A stretch of 64,000 bases of DNA from Acanthopleura granulata (Eukaryota; Mollusca; Polyplacophora; Chitonida; Chitonidae), in assembly GCA_016165875.1 (NCBI GenBank), contig JABBOT010000014.1, positions 7,718,105 to 7,782,104 on the forward strand. The letters are read 5' to 3'. The position numbers and the translations under genes are program-made. The notes beneath the pieces are model-generated. The model was not told the origin of the DNA, ran no database searches, and saw only the letters and a program-made list of their open reading frames with translations. Of this stretch, positions 29,785 through 41,359 are shown piece after piece; positions within the stretch are counted from its first letter, which is position 1, and each line of letters opens with the position of its first letter.

Positions 29785-30570
29785 CAAAATTTTTTTTTGG
29801 CATCTGTTAATTAAAAACCTTAAAGTTGTATTTCTTGCCAAAAACCAAAGTAAGGAAATTCATTACCGCAGATAATGGGGGGGGGGTGTAAACGGAGTGA
29901 ATAATTTGACGCTTTCTTTTCTTTGAAAATTTTTTCATTTTGTTGGAATTACGTGGGTAAATTGTGATAAATAGAGAGCGAATAATTCTCAATCTGTTTG
30001 CCATCCGTAGGGAATTGTCAGTCGGAAGAAAGCACACCACTTGCTTCTGTTTTGGACAGTATATGAATTTTAATAAATCCCCTGAGGATGAGCAGATCTC
30101 ATATTCACCAGCTCTGCGAACACTTCCAAATGTGTGTATTATAACTATTTCTTCCCTTACACCAGGAGAGAATTCATTTTCATTTCCACAGCCTCGCGTG
30201 TTGACACCTTCAATATGCAATCCAGCTTTACGAATGATGGAAGGTTCCATCGGCTGTACAGCAGTTTATTGATAACAGCGTCTGAGCGGGGAAGCAATAC
30301 TGGCTGGTGAAACACGGTAACTATTCATATAGACAGCCTAGCTTATAGTGATTCAAAGAAATGCCTGTGACATTGCACAGATGAAACATGTCTTCAAAGC
30401 ATGTACGGCATAAGGGTATTGTCCAATATCTATTCATCACATAATTCCGACAGAAAGAATTGCCGACAGCCAGACGTCATGATACTGCAACACGCTTGTT
30501 TCACACGCACGGTTTATGTACTGCCTGGAAGCACTGCACATTTTGATCTTATTATGTTATCTTGAAAAGA
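29785..30570 (-). repeat. Inverted-pair repeat, copy B, with a 147-codon ORF
   Basis: This is the reverse-oriented partner of 22270-23050, inserted in the loop of the 9.2 kb structure. On the minus strand the ORF at 30250-29807 reads MEPSIIRKAGLHIEGVNTRG, then [20 protein letters not shown], and continues to FGKKYNFKVFN. Copy A stops earlier. The plus strand of the same stretch is also open for 102 codons. The copies keep a nearly identical core around GAATATGAGATCTGCTCATC. Confidence 0.8.
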
Positions 30571-30726
30571 ACGTGCAAGACAAATGCGAAGGTAGAGGCA
30601 AAACGGTGGCCGCCAAGTTAAAGTGTCATCTGTCCAAACAAAAGAAACCGTCAGAACAACGTAATTTTTCCTAGTATTCAATGTCGGGTGTCCAGTGGAG
30701 TGCCTTTTCCCTGGTGTTCAAACTGA

Positions 30727-30870
30727 ATTTTATTTTAATAATTTATTTGATTAGTGTTCAGGAATATTTCCCATATTCGACGGCGGCCAGTGTTATGGTG
30801 GGATGAAACCTGATAGAGTTCGGGGGAAACCTACGACAATTCGCAGGTGGTTGACGGACTACCAGCTGAA
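30727..30870 (-). repeat. SINE 3' part, minus strand
   Basis: Reversed tail TAATTTATTTGATTAGTG, then CAGGAATATTTCCCATATTC, GACGGCGGCCAGTGTTATGG and GGAAACCTACGACAATTCGC. The body is truncated. Confidence 0.82.
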
Positions 30871-31529
30871 TTCACCATTATTCTTCTGAAATGAATGAGT
30901 AAGAAAAACGTCACTAGTTTTCCCACAAACGTCATCCCAAAGGCTGGCAGGTCCTAATTACAAGAGGCGAGAAATGCAACTCGACTGCCTCATAATTGTT
31001 TCGTAGCCAATTTGCCTTACACAAGCTGTTGAGTCTCCTATATGGTTATAATTGAAAGCTATCCAAAGTTGCATTTTTTAACCACTTTCAAAGCCTGCTG
31101 TAAAACTATTATCAACTGCATCGGCAATATGGAGAAGTAATTAAACACCATTTTTATGTAGATGAAGTGATCATCGATGAGTTGATTAAGTTTTTCATTA
31201 TCGCGATCCACGCAATATCTGAATTTCGCCGTTTCTGTAAAATATCAGTTCTGAAGAAACTCCCAGACACAGATAACATCCTTTGTTATTCATGGCTGTT
31301 GTTCAGAAAAGTCTGTCCTCATCGATATCGTTAAGTATATAGAATTTCTTTCCTGCAAGTGTTTAAATTATTGATTTGCAAATAAAAATCCACACTTTCA
31401 TTTACATTAAATGTTCATGCAACTGTCATTTCGCGTCCCGATAAATACCTTTAAGTTGAGAGATATCATAATGCCCTGATCGATGGGCCTGCATGCATGC
31501 AAATATTATACAATAATCAATAATAAACT

Positions 31530-31590
31530 AAACACGGACCGGAAATTAAATCTGAGAATACCGGAAGTGGAACGTGTTGACCTGGGATTT
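31530..31590 (+). repeat. CCGGAA-containing dispersed repeat, copy 1
   Basis: ACACGGACCGGAAATTAAAT is followed by CTGAGAATACCGGAAGTGG. The same pattern appears at 44735-44775, at 55608-55640 (weaker) and inverted at 60085-60120. It lies in the loop of the 9.2 kb structure. Confidence 0.6.
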
Positions 31591-32399
31591 GTTAATAAAC
31601 GTGAAGCCTTAGCTGTTAAAGCTATTTCTGTTAATACTTGTATCGCACTCGTGATCAATACATTAAAAATCACGAATCTGCAAAGCAAGAGATATAATCA
31701 GGTTGTCGATCGATTAAATTGAAGAAGTGAACATTTGTGGACAGGGGACAACAACAACGAACATTGCCGATAGCTGTGGACCCGCCTGACTAATGCACAT
31801 TTTCACATGTCGACTGTTCTCTTTTATTTCGCTGTAGGAGGACTTTTCACTGAAATGGACACCGCAGGTAGTACCACCCATTCATTGATGAGCATTAATG
31901 AGTTCGTCCAAGGAAATCTCTGAGCACTAAGCGGTTTTAAAATATCTTATTCAGTTAAGGACGCGGTGCACATTTGAGAGCGATACTCTGATTGGTCACA
32001 GGAACTTCATCATGACATTTCATTGGTTGTGTGTACAGAAACTGAATTCTAATTACTCTCCAAAGATATCAGTCAACCCTGCATAAAGGCAAGATGGATG
32101 ACCTGACATATGGTGAAAGGTTAAGATGGGACGGAACATATGTCGCAATGTAGAAAAGGGCAATTCTTTGATATAGTTTATTTCATCAAAAGGCCGAAAC
32201 GTAATCTTAAAATTTTATCTCAAAATTTCAAGAACACCTCCCCATTCATATTTAACATACTTGTAATTTGAGTTTTGTAGGGTTAGAATTTATGGGACAT
32301 ATTTTCTTGATTCATGGTAAAATTTTATCTTATTTCCGCCGTTGACGTGTAACCCTGCTGGAGTTCTGGCAGGAGAACGTCTCTCTTCGAGTCGCCAGC

Positions 32400-32870
32400 T
32401 CCCACACCTATCTCCTCATATACAACTGTAAATCAAGTTGTCTTCGGGTCGGGAATAAGCTGCTGTGTTGAGATTCATCTCTAATTTACACCATGTGGAC
32501 ATTCTAGCCCTGTAAAGCCACTGATCATTACACTAATACGTTGTCACCTGCGTTAGGCATTGACGGAAACTTAGAAAGACGCCTGTGTTGTCTGATAGAA
32601 GGAGAGTCCCATTATTTAGTATATCACAAATAAAGCCTGAATAATATAAGAAAGAAACCTGAATAAAAGATGTACGGTCAATTAAATCTTCTGAAAATGT
32701 CGACATAACAAAGAAGCGCCCGTAAATGTCAGTTCATGTTATTATCCCGAGAGTAGAGGACATAAAGGAATATTGATAGCTGACATAGTTAGTAGTGAGA
32801 AAAACTGTCGACTCCAGAAAGTCGGCCTTCTTACGTGAAGTTGTACAATCTATTATTCTGTGAATAGCGT
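32400..32870 (-). repeat. Inner inverted block, right copy
   Basis: This is the reverse complement partner of 29278-29700: CTAGCCCTGTAAAGCCACTG, AAATGTCGACATAACAAAG, GTTATTATCCCGAGAGTAG. It is interrupted on its outer side by a 5'-truncated SINE. Confidence 0.82.
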
Positions 32871-32887
32871 GCCTTATATCGTAAAAG

Positions 32888-32983
32888 CACGGTTTCCTCC
32901 CACCATAAGGCTGGTCGCCGTCGTATAAGTGAAGTATTCTTGAGCACGGCGTAAAAACATCAATCAAATAAATAAATAAATAA
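32888..32983 (+). repeat. 5'-truncated SINE with 12-base target duplications
   Basis: Only the 3' part from GGTTTCCTCCCACCATAAGG through TTCTTGAGCACGGCGTAAAA and an AATAAATAAATAAA tail is present. ATATCGTAAAAG occurs directly on both sides (32876-32887 and 32984-32995). Target duplications around a truncated copy show that it inserted in this state. Confidence 0.9.
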
Positions 32984-33259
32984 ATATCGTAAAAGATTCT
33001 GTGGTGCCTTGTTTGGATTGTTCTCTGGAATACCTGACAACGTATTTATAAATATTAATAAATTGTGATGTTCTCACGAAAAACACCGTTCACATTAGAG
33101 ATCCGCCATTTTAACATAAACCAACCAACCAGCACCGAGGCCTCACGAGATACCGGCAAGAAAGGAATAGTAATTATAGACGGAAAATGTCGCTGAGTTA
33201 TCGGAAAACAGTTATTGATATCGATTATGGAACTTTAAAGCTTCCTTGACAGATTAGTT

Positions 33260-33420
33260 GAATAATTGATTGGTTTGGCTGTTTTTTTCACGGCGTACTA
33301 GCTCAGTAATGGCCCTCTTATACTACGTCGGCTAGCATTGCTTGTAAGGTGAGAGGAAACTGCGCTAGCGTATTAGTCACGTGGCCATTGTCTATAGTGA
33401 TGTCCAGTTCAATAACTGGA
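33260..33420 (-). repeat. Very degenerate SINE relic
   Basis: GATTGGTTTGGCTG, TTTTCACGGCGTACTAGCTC and a GTGAGAGGAAACTGCGC stretch recall the reversed SINE 3' half. A C9 run at 33470-33478 lies nearby. Weak. Confidence 0.35.
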
Positions 33421-33629
33421 GACAATAAGGGCACGAAAACGTTTATGTAGCTCCCGCCAACCACGGACCCCCCCCCCCCTTCCAATAATATTGTGTTCAT
33501 ATCTGTACGTCAATCGTTGTTAAGTAAGTCAGCAACATGCCAAAGTTCGGGGGTTTATATTTGGTTTCCTCCACTTCCATGGTATGTGAAAAATTATTCA
33601 GTATGCATGGTGTTAAACAACAACCAAAT

Positions 33630-33755
33630 GTATCACTAGATTATGTCAGGAGGTTTGTATGTATCTGCCCAATGGCGGTAGTTTCCTCCAACCACAAGGC
33701 TTACAGACGCTGTGATATTTCGTGTAAGGCGTGAAACCTCTGTGAAATAAATCAG
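33630..33755 (+). repeat. Very degenerate SINE relic
   Basis: GTAGTTTCCTCCAACCACAA, GTGTAAGGCGTGAAACC and AAATAAATCAG follow the order of the SINE 3' half. Weak. Confidence 0.35.
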
Positions 33756-33949
33756 TCCACACGGGTATAATTAATGTATGAATGTGAATTTTAAACATTT
33801 CGAAACTTGAGTAATGTTTGCCATTTAAATAATTTCAATTAACAGCATTGACATTTTTCTACCTTAAATCTAGTTTATGCTATACACTCATACTCGTATT
33901 TTGCCTCATTCTTCACCATTGTACTGTTTTTTGTCTTTTTCTAATGTTT

Positions 33950-34245
33950 ACGGCTAGTAATTTCCATACGTAATTTGGTTATACGCGAGGCGGATCCTCA
34001 CATAATTTGAGGTAATAACGACACAGGAACGTAGTGTTATAGCCTCTGCCAATATTCTATAACACATGAGCCGGGTAATTTTATCAAAACCCGAACCTGA
34101 ACCAGCCTCGGCGGTGTAGTTTTATTGCGTCATACACTATGATTATGTGCCGGAATGAAGTCTGAGATGTCGAGGTAAGCACGCCGAATGGCTCCCGCTC
34201 TTGTTTCATCTCCATAAATTATCAACAGGGACAACCCCTTTGAAG
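33950..34245 (-). repeat. Second inverted block, right copy
   Basis: The reverse complement partner of 27898-28205, with TAATTTCCATACGTAATTTG, CCTCTGCCAATATTCTATAA, CTCGGCGGTGTAGTTTTATT and CATCTCCATAAATTATCAAC. Confidence 0.85.
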
Positions 34246-34259
34246 AGAAAAGGGGCTAT

Positions 34260-36100
34260 TATTAAATTAATGGGAAAAGGTGTATTATACGTAAACAGTA
34301 ATACCACCGTCCGATTCTGTGTAGCTGCCAGCAGATGAACCTTACGTTTGCAACGACTTTTAGGTGGAGCAGGTTTTGCAGTTGGGCAACTTCCCATTCA
34401 GTTACCCTAGCGAATCCTTGAGGTTTTCCTTCGTATGTCACCAGCACAGAAAAACAAAACAATCCCGAGACTCACAAAATTAAGGTCAACGTTTAGAGGG
34501 CAAAAAAGGAACAGCGGATTGCTGTTGGGGGCTGTATTTCAGTCTGTCTACGAGAAGTAGAATGGTTTACAAGTATATTCGTCGTATTTTGGATGACATG
34601 GTTACCTCTAGTCCATAGTCCACATCCCTCGTCTTTAGTCTTTTAAGTACACCCTACTTCTCGCCATGCCGCCTTGTGGCGAAATTGCGTCCACACTGTT
34701 CCTCATTTTTCTTAAAACTGTCAATCGTTGCATGACGATCCAGTGAAGAATCTTTTTATCGGGGGGGGGGGGCTGCTATTTTGTTAAGAGAAGATAAACA
34801 AATGAAGTCTGTCATAGTTTCGTCAGCTTCCCGTTACATTGATCACTTTAAACCGTATACATATTTGCGTGACGTTATGAATGTAGGTTCGAATTGTAAG
34901 TTTTGACAGCTATTACAGAGTGAGTGTATAAATCTATTGTGTCAAATCCAATACATGGCATGCATATAGCTGCACCTTCTCCCAAGCAAACACCCCAGAA
35001 ATGAAATTTTGTTTGTACCAGAAAAATGTCTTGTACATACGAGACTTTCCCATTGTATGCAATGGGTGTACGGTAAAACACGTGAGCTGGATTCAAGGAA
35101 ACTTGTTTCAAACACCAACATCTGATAGATCTGACGGGAAGAGATATTAACCAATGTGTCAAGAAAATAGGGCCGTGGGCGGTGACGAATGTTTTTATTT
35201 TTTCTTTACTTGGCCCATTTTATCAGCTATTTAATAACTTCAACCGCAGCCTTCATATATATACGTGTTTCTTCTCTTCGTTAACTGTGTTTCTAGGAGC
35301 GTCAATTTCGTTCGGTTATTATCTGTTAATTAAGAACAGGATGTTGCATGTTTGTAATTCCAAAACCTATTTTCAGAACCAAAAATACTGCCAAAAGAAA
35401 GGCATGGGCAGAAAGTAAGGCTGTTTGTATGTTAGAGACAAACACTAACCAATTATTAAAATGTCTACAAAATAATATTTTCAAGTTATCTAAACAGACC
35501 TCAAAACAAACGTTTCCATTGCTAGAAAAGAGGAACGTGATACAAACCTACACCTAAACGCCTACAAGAGAGAAGCGGTTACCAGTTTTCAAATTCTATG
35601 ATGACTTACTGATTGTTATTTAATTCCGCGCACAAGCATTCTTCGTTTATACGGATGCAACGGGACTGTCCACGATAAACCACCAACCTTGGGTATGGCA
35701 CTGACGAATCATCCCACCATTCCAAAGATATGTACACTTTATTGGTGGAAGATAAGTGGTTTCTAACTAACGGAATTAAGGCTGGCCAAACGGTCATATG
35801 AATCGATTGACACCAACATGTGTACGAAAATGTGGACGGAGTAAGTAAGTCTACGAATTCGTCGTCCAGTTAAGTCTGAGACTGAACCCACACCACGCTT
35901 GCACCTTGTGGTTACGTGTCGCCCACTTTAATCACTAAGTACGTCCCGCTGTCGCGTGAATGATGAGAGCTCAGCAAAATATGCACAAAAGAATATTCTC
36001 AAGGTTTTCCAGCGAATCACATTTAGTCTTCTCTCAAAGACGAGACGTTGACTTCCCATGCGCACAGGATTCCATTGCGGTAAAGATCTCTTTTGGGATC
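34260..36100. other. Extra DNA in the right arm of the inverted structure
   Basis: The left arm has only about 370 bases between its first two blocks, while the right arm has about 1.9 kb, so roughly 1.5 kb was inserted here or lost on the left. Frames at 34206-34462, 34875-35162 and 35182-35557 show no family features. A G10 run is at about 34760. Confidence 0.45.
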
Positions 36101-36119
36101 AGCGCCATCTATCTTTTGT

Positions 36120-36414
36120 GATTCAATTTCCGGCCAGATTTCGCTGGAGACTTTGACCGGATGGGCGATATTCAATAAACCCTATCTTATTACTGACGAT
36201 CTGAGAAGCTTAAGACAGACAACAGGTTAGTCTAAAGGCCATATAATGTCGTGGTGCACGTGTACTCCTGACCGTCTGGTAGTCTGGTCAGCTTCGACGT
36301 CAAATCTGTTTGCCGGCGGCTTTCAGATGGATACAGACCTTCAGGCATATGAAAACCGGAAATTCTCTCCCCGAGAAAACCTTATTGACTAAAGCCGCCT
36401 AGTCTCTTATAGGA
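36120..36414 (-). repeat. Outer block of the inverted structure, right copy
   Basis: Reverse complement of 27244-27530: TTTCCGGCCAGATTTCGCTG, GGAGACTTTGACCGGATGG, AAAGGCCATATAATG, TTATTGACTAAAGCCGCC and TAGTCTCTTATAGGA. Confidence 0.82.
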
Positions 36415-37182
36415 TAGGCCTGTCTCCTGTGTTGTTCACTATTATACTGAACTGGTGGAACACACGGCTTGGACGACTCTTCTGACACACAGTGCTTTCA
36501 TTTGGAATAGCAAATCCCTGTGTATATCAGCTATTCAAAAGTTAAACTGTATTTCAGAGAATGGATTTATTATGTCACACGTTATTTGTTTAGTGTACTT
36601 TTAAAGCATAATCAAGAATAAACTGATGTAATAAAATGGAAACATTTTCCCTTGCAGTCACTTCCAGAAAAGTCCAATATGGCGGCACCCGTTGGCTGAA
36701 ACGCAATGTCTTGTTCCTTGGCCACGGATTTCTGTCCTGATTTCCTTGTTTTCTCATTAACACACAGCAACATGTTGCCTTCAGAGCTCACTCTTGATTT
36801 TTAGCCAATATTCGCTATAATACCTGTTTGATGACGTGACAACATTGCAGACAGACACACCATATTGATTCCATACATTTCAAGCCCCCTTGGATGTTTC
36901 CCTTTGATGTGGCGCTAAGTTAGCTAGCCGTCTCCTGCCTCGTTCATCGGCCACACCCTAAAATAAGCTTAATGTCACCATCGCGCATGTGTAACCAAAA
37001 TGACAGAAGTTTTGTAAGCTTTGTGGTTTGGTTGAGATTCATAAGAAGACCCGCTTTTTAGCTTCTTTTTTTCCCCCTACCTTAGCATTTTAGTGCAGTC
37101 TAAAGCTGTACAGAAATGCCCACTTTTGTCTAATTGCATTCAGTTGTTCAGGAACAAAGGAAATGTATATGCAGGATCACAG

Positions 37183-37375
37183 CATGGGGAATATAGCCCG
37201 AGTAGTGCGACGACAGTATGCCAGTTAGCAAATGGTCAGAGGTAACCGGTGAAAATCGGACTCTGATAAAAAAACATCAGTTAAGGTTTATTCTAACTGC
37301 CATCGTGACATAAAGTCACACCCCTGTCGCGCCATTATGATGACGCTACTGTACTGAAATAGCCTTAGTCGTTAT
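37183..37375 (+). repeat. Dispersed 280-base repeat, copy 3 (partial)
   Basis: TGCCAGTTAGCAAATGGTCA, GAGGTAACCGGTGAAAATCG, GGTTTATTCTAACTGCCATC and CACACCCCTGTCGCGCCAT follow the family order. The distal end is lost. Confidence 0.7.
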
Positions 37376-37764
37376 AATAATCCCCTGACAAATTGCTTTT
37401 CAACGTTGGCGATCCAATCAAGTAATTAGAAATGCGAAGTCACTAATTTTACTCAGATAACTACGTGCAAAGAAATCAAAAAAACATGCTCCGATCAAAT
37501 TTACGTCAAGATTGATTCTTGGTTTACAGCCACAGGGATTGCACACTTTTAGCGCCCTTGATATCAGATCGACTTCTTCTCCACCAGAACGCTCGTTTTC
37601 ATTATTCTGTATCTTGTCAACAGTTGCGACATTTGTGAAGCTGTCAGGAAAGCGTGTATTCTTCCACATTACAAGGCCAATTAATAAAACAAACGCCTAC
37701 GCCAGCAGCTAATCAACCGACAACATTCTAAACAACCAGACACACAGATTGGGGCGCCATATAT

Positions 37765-37950
37765 AGGCGAGGTTCACGCGAATCGCGAACTCTGGCGACT
37801 GTCACTGAGTTCTACGGACACAGCGTGCAGAGAAGTAAAACTGGTCCTGAATCCCATAGGAGAGGCTCACGTGAATCGCGAACTATGGCGGCTGTCACTG
37901 AGGTCTACGGACACAGCAAGCAGAGGAGTAAAACTGGTCGTGAAACCTAG
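37765..37950. repeat. Tandem duplication of a 95-base unit
   Basis: GTTCACGCGAATCGCGAACT followed by CTACGGACACAGCGTGCAG recurs about 95 bases later as CTCACGTGAATCGCGAACTA and CTACGGACACAGCAAGCAG. Confidence 0.9.
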
Positions 37951-38019
37951 CAATATGTGGCAATTGTATTGATGGCAAACCTGTAAAAAAAGTCTTAATA
38001 TGACGCAATAGTTTGCAGT

Positions 38020-38870
38020 TTGATAAAGATTTGCTTGCGGATGTGTTACATACGTGTTCTTATAGGGTCAGTGTGGTTAACTTTGGACTGATAACAGCTT
38101 TGAGAGGCGTTCAGAGGTTGAGTTGGATACCGTGACGCGGTTGTATTGGACACATATGACAACTTCTATTTCCTTTGATTCGTCGTTTTACAAGCATAAC
38201 GAAAACGTCGCTTTAATGTAAATAGAAGTTATATAAGTAATAACTGGTCTGATAAATTCCTTTGAGGTCAACTTGAGCGATTTTGAATTCAGTAAAGCCG
38301 TTCCAAAGGTGGGCTGGCACAATGAGTAGCACGAGGAAAGAACGTAGCCTGCATTTTCGCTATTACGTGTAACGGCAGTTTTTGTTGCGTTACACTTTCG
38401 TATCTCTCAGCCCCCATGCTTTCCTGTCTTACCCACACATCAGTCTATTCACACTGTGTCTTGTAACCATGCCAGCTTGTGACGTCATCCGCTTCTTGTC
38501 TAGCTTAACTAAAGTTGTCAGATTTTGACGAGCTTACAGTATAATTGGACGTGTTTTTCCTAAGGCCGACAGATTTAAGGTGGTTCTCTGTAACTCTTCT
38601 GTGAGCTTTTTATTACAAGAGTTCACGGCGAGTGTTCGGTGTTACGTACACGTAAGGGTAGGGGAGGGGAGTTATGGCGCGTGGAGTAGTCAACTGTGGA
38701 ATGTTCCACTCGCCAGCACAAACCGATAGGGCTTCAGTTTAGAGGCGGTCGTGACAAAATGCAGTCAGTGGCTTTTTCTTCCAACCGGAGTTTCTGTCTC
38801 TTCGAATTTTTCACGCACGGTCATAAAACGTCTATGTTTTGGTATGAAGCTTAATCAGGCGGCCTGGCTT
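38020..38870. other. Intergenic, no gene seen
   Basis: There is no recognisable exon or repeat before the SINE at 38872. Confidence 0.4.
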
Positions 38871-38871
38871 C

Positions 38872-39030
38872 CTCTCCTGTCGTACGTCCGCCAACAAACT
38901 GCAGATAGTCGTGGGCCTCCCCCGGAATCTGCCCGGTTTCCTCCGACCACAATGTTGTCCGCCCTCCTATAAGTAAATGATTCATGAATATGAAGTAAAT
39001 CACCAATCCAGGAACAAAATGAATAATTAA
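38872..39030 (+). repeat. SINE, central and 3' part
   Basis: CTGGCTTCCTCTCCTGTCGT, GTCGTGGGCCTCCCCCGG, CCCGGTTTCCTCCGACCAC and a worn 3' module. A short plus frame over it is not a gene. Confidence 0.8.
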
Positions 39031-39034
39031 ATAG

Positions 39035-40940
39035 GTGGCTTATAGGTTATACAGAGATAAAGCTGATAAGAGGTTTATATTGATTAAAAGGCATAAAATT
39101 TCAGTTCCGGATGACGCTATCCTTTGTATATTTATCCCTCTTACTGTACAATAAAATGGGGTACACCTTTTCCCAACCACGGGCGACCAGGGTCCAAGCC
39201 TGATTAGAAGTTGTTTTCTCGCAGTGTACAAGTACTACGTGAGCTATTTCAACCAGGCATTATAATGTTCTGATAACTCTTTGGTGAGTTATTACTTAGC
39301 AATCATTTCTTCCATGGCCATGATACTGCTTCCAGTCTGGTGAGTTAATCCCTTATATATTTGAAAATGCATGTTGTATGAGTGATGGAAGCCCATATAC
39401 AAGTAGACCATAACTGTTTGTGCGGTATTTACACACTGTCAAAAGAGAAACGCGGGGGCGATACATGATGGTAACACCAGATTCTGAGATGATTTCATCG
39501 GTGAACAAACTTCTGATGCTTATTTTATCATTACTGATATTCTGACTTTAAGTTTTACTGTGCATTTTGACTCAAAGGGACGACGTATTCAATTCATTAT
39601 CCGTTTTTGAAGTATAAAGTAAAATTATGACATAAAAAATCGCCTCTGTGTTTCTTTTCTTGCACCCAGTGTTTTTCGTCAACTTAATTACTTTCTGTAT
39701 CACAGGGAAATGCGCTTGATAGCAGCGTCGTTAGAGTGTAGCTGGACTTTGTCTTGTACCTGGAGACCAACATACAAGAACCAAGATCAACGTCCACAAC
39801 ACTTCGCGCCAGAAATCATTACATCTCTAAGCGTACGAGATCCGTATAGTGGTATAAAACGTTTGTTTGGAGACGCAAATAACATTTCAGATTTGTCACC
39901 GATGTTTGTCATTCTTTTATCCCAGAGATAACTTCTTTTTTCTCTCTACTTTTACACTGCCTAATTTAATCACATTTAAGCATTTGCGATTTAATTTACT
40001 TCGAAAACACCTTAAAAGTGACACCTTCTTGTTGAGCACGGAATATAACACCAAGCAAATACAGGTTTTTAAAAAAGTGCATGTAAACACCTTGGAATTT
40101 TACCCGCCAGTTTATCTCCGTTGGGGTGGAGATTTGAGGGGAGCAGACAACAGATGAGTCACGTCCACATTCACGACGGTAACTATTTTGAATTCTTCAC
40201 ATCATGCACAGGGCTACTCTGTGCTTGTAAGCGTCAGATGTGTCTGGCTTGAGTAGTGGAAAAACTTTCTGTACAAGGGCAACTTTTTAAATAAAGTTAT
40301 TCCAGTTGGTGTTAATTATCGATTTGATTGACGTTTTATACAACACATATACAACAATATTTCACTTTCACGACAAAGGTAACGTGTACGGTTGCTACAA
40401 TGCGGAAAGAGCTCAGTGGAAGCCATTGTTGCTCGTGAGTTTTTTTTGAGCTGAAGTGATCAACTCGTGAGAGTGCAAATACGCAAGATAGCTACATATA
40501 TTTCGAATGCGCATGGCTGGGGTTTCTTCGCTGCAAGACAAATAAACCCAATTGCCTGGGATGAAGTAATCAGTCAGCAGTCACACGCAACGGAATCCGT
40601 GGCTGTCAAGACAGTCTGTAATGTTGTAGTACAATCATGAAGAGTTTTGTGCTTTTCTTAGGCCCTACCCCAAGCACGTGTGGCCCATTTTCTGCATAAC
40701 GGTGGATCATTCGGCGTTCAGCTGCAAGCACATAAAACATGCACATGCCATGAAACGGTGATTCAATGGTTTTTATATCTTTAAAAACAGGGCAATCTTA
40801 GGACGTATAAGTAACAGACGCATCGAGGCATTTAATGTTCAAAAGATGAAGGCGGAAGGAATCATATTTTGAGCGAACATACTTCCAGATTCCGGAGAGA
40901 AAGACTGAGGTGGGCGTGGTTTAAGGGCTGTTCATCAAGC
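39035..40940. other. Intergenic, no gene seen
   Basis: Frames at 39040-39231, 39710-39931 and 39867-40157 have no family features. Around 40320-40375 TTGATTGACGTTTTATACAA and CAATATTTCACTTTCACGAC look like a very old reversed SINE 3' end. Confidence 0.4.
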
Positions 40941-40944
40941 TGTA

Positions 40945-41075
40945 TCTGGATCTGACATGCGCCCTAAATCTAGGCGTCAAAACCGTCATTCGTATACCAG
41001 CCGTCAACCAAAATGGGCACACCGTATCAATAATTGCATGACCAGTTTCCAAAAACGACAAATAACATGCATTCC
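40945..41075 (+). repeat. Short dispersed repeat, plus copy
   Basis: AAATCTAGGCGTCAAAACCG, TCATTCGTATACCAGCCGTC, AACCAAAATGGGCACACCG and ATGACCAGTTTCC match the reverse complement of 63012-63125. Confidence 0.8.
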
Positions 41076-41089
41076 GGCATTGTAGGTTT

Positions 41090-41356
41090 GCGCGCCAGTG
41101 CGGCGTAATGATCCGGGTGACTCTCACCAATACAGTCGCTGTGAGTTCAAATCCACCTTATGCTGGCTTCCTGTCTAGGGGTACGTGGGAAGGTTCGCCA
41201 GCAACCTACGGATGGTCGTGGGTTTACCCAGGGCGCTGCTCGGTTTCCTCCCACCATAATTCTGGCCGCCATCGTGTAAGTAAAATATTCTTGAGTACGG
41301 CGTAAAACGCTAATGAAATAAATAAATAAATAAATAAACAAATAAATAAATACGAG
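41090..41356 (+). repeat. SINE, nearly complete
   Basis: It starts within the tRNA head (GCGCCAGTGCGGCGTAATG), has the B-box region GTGAGTTCAAATCCACC, the GTACGTGGGAAGGTTCGCCA body, TTCTTGAGTACGGCGTAAAA and a long AATAAATAAATA tail. Confidence 0.92.
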
Positions 41357-41359
41357 CAT

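Larger units (their letters stand above)
27244..36414. mobile_element. Candidate 9.2 kb element with terminal inverted repeats
   Basis: The left end begins TCCTATAAGAGACTGGGCGG and the right end is its reverse complement. The match covers about 33 bases with one mismatch (G against A after GAGACT). TA dinucleotides flank both ends (27242-27243 and 36415-36416). Inside, inverted blocks pair up in mirror order: 27244-27530 with 36120-36414, 27898-28205 with 33950-34245, about 29020-29110 with 33110-33180, and 29278-29700 with 32400-32870. The arms are clearly diverged and carry later insertions. TA target duplications are typical of Tc1/mariner-like elements, but I see no transposase. It could also be two related elements lying in opposite orientation. 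Confidence 0.55.
36780..38010 (+). repeat. Long dispersed repeat, copy 1
   Basis: Parts of this stretch match 45060-46310 and 46540-48420 in the same order and strand: CCCTTTGATGTGGCGCTAAG, CATCGGCCACACCCTAAAAT, then CACAGCAAGCAGAGGAGTAA, CAATTGTATTGATGGCAAAC and GTCTTAATATGACGCAATAG. Alignment is patchy. An internal copy of the 280-base repeat (37183-37375) interrupts it. Confidence 0.6.
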
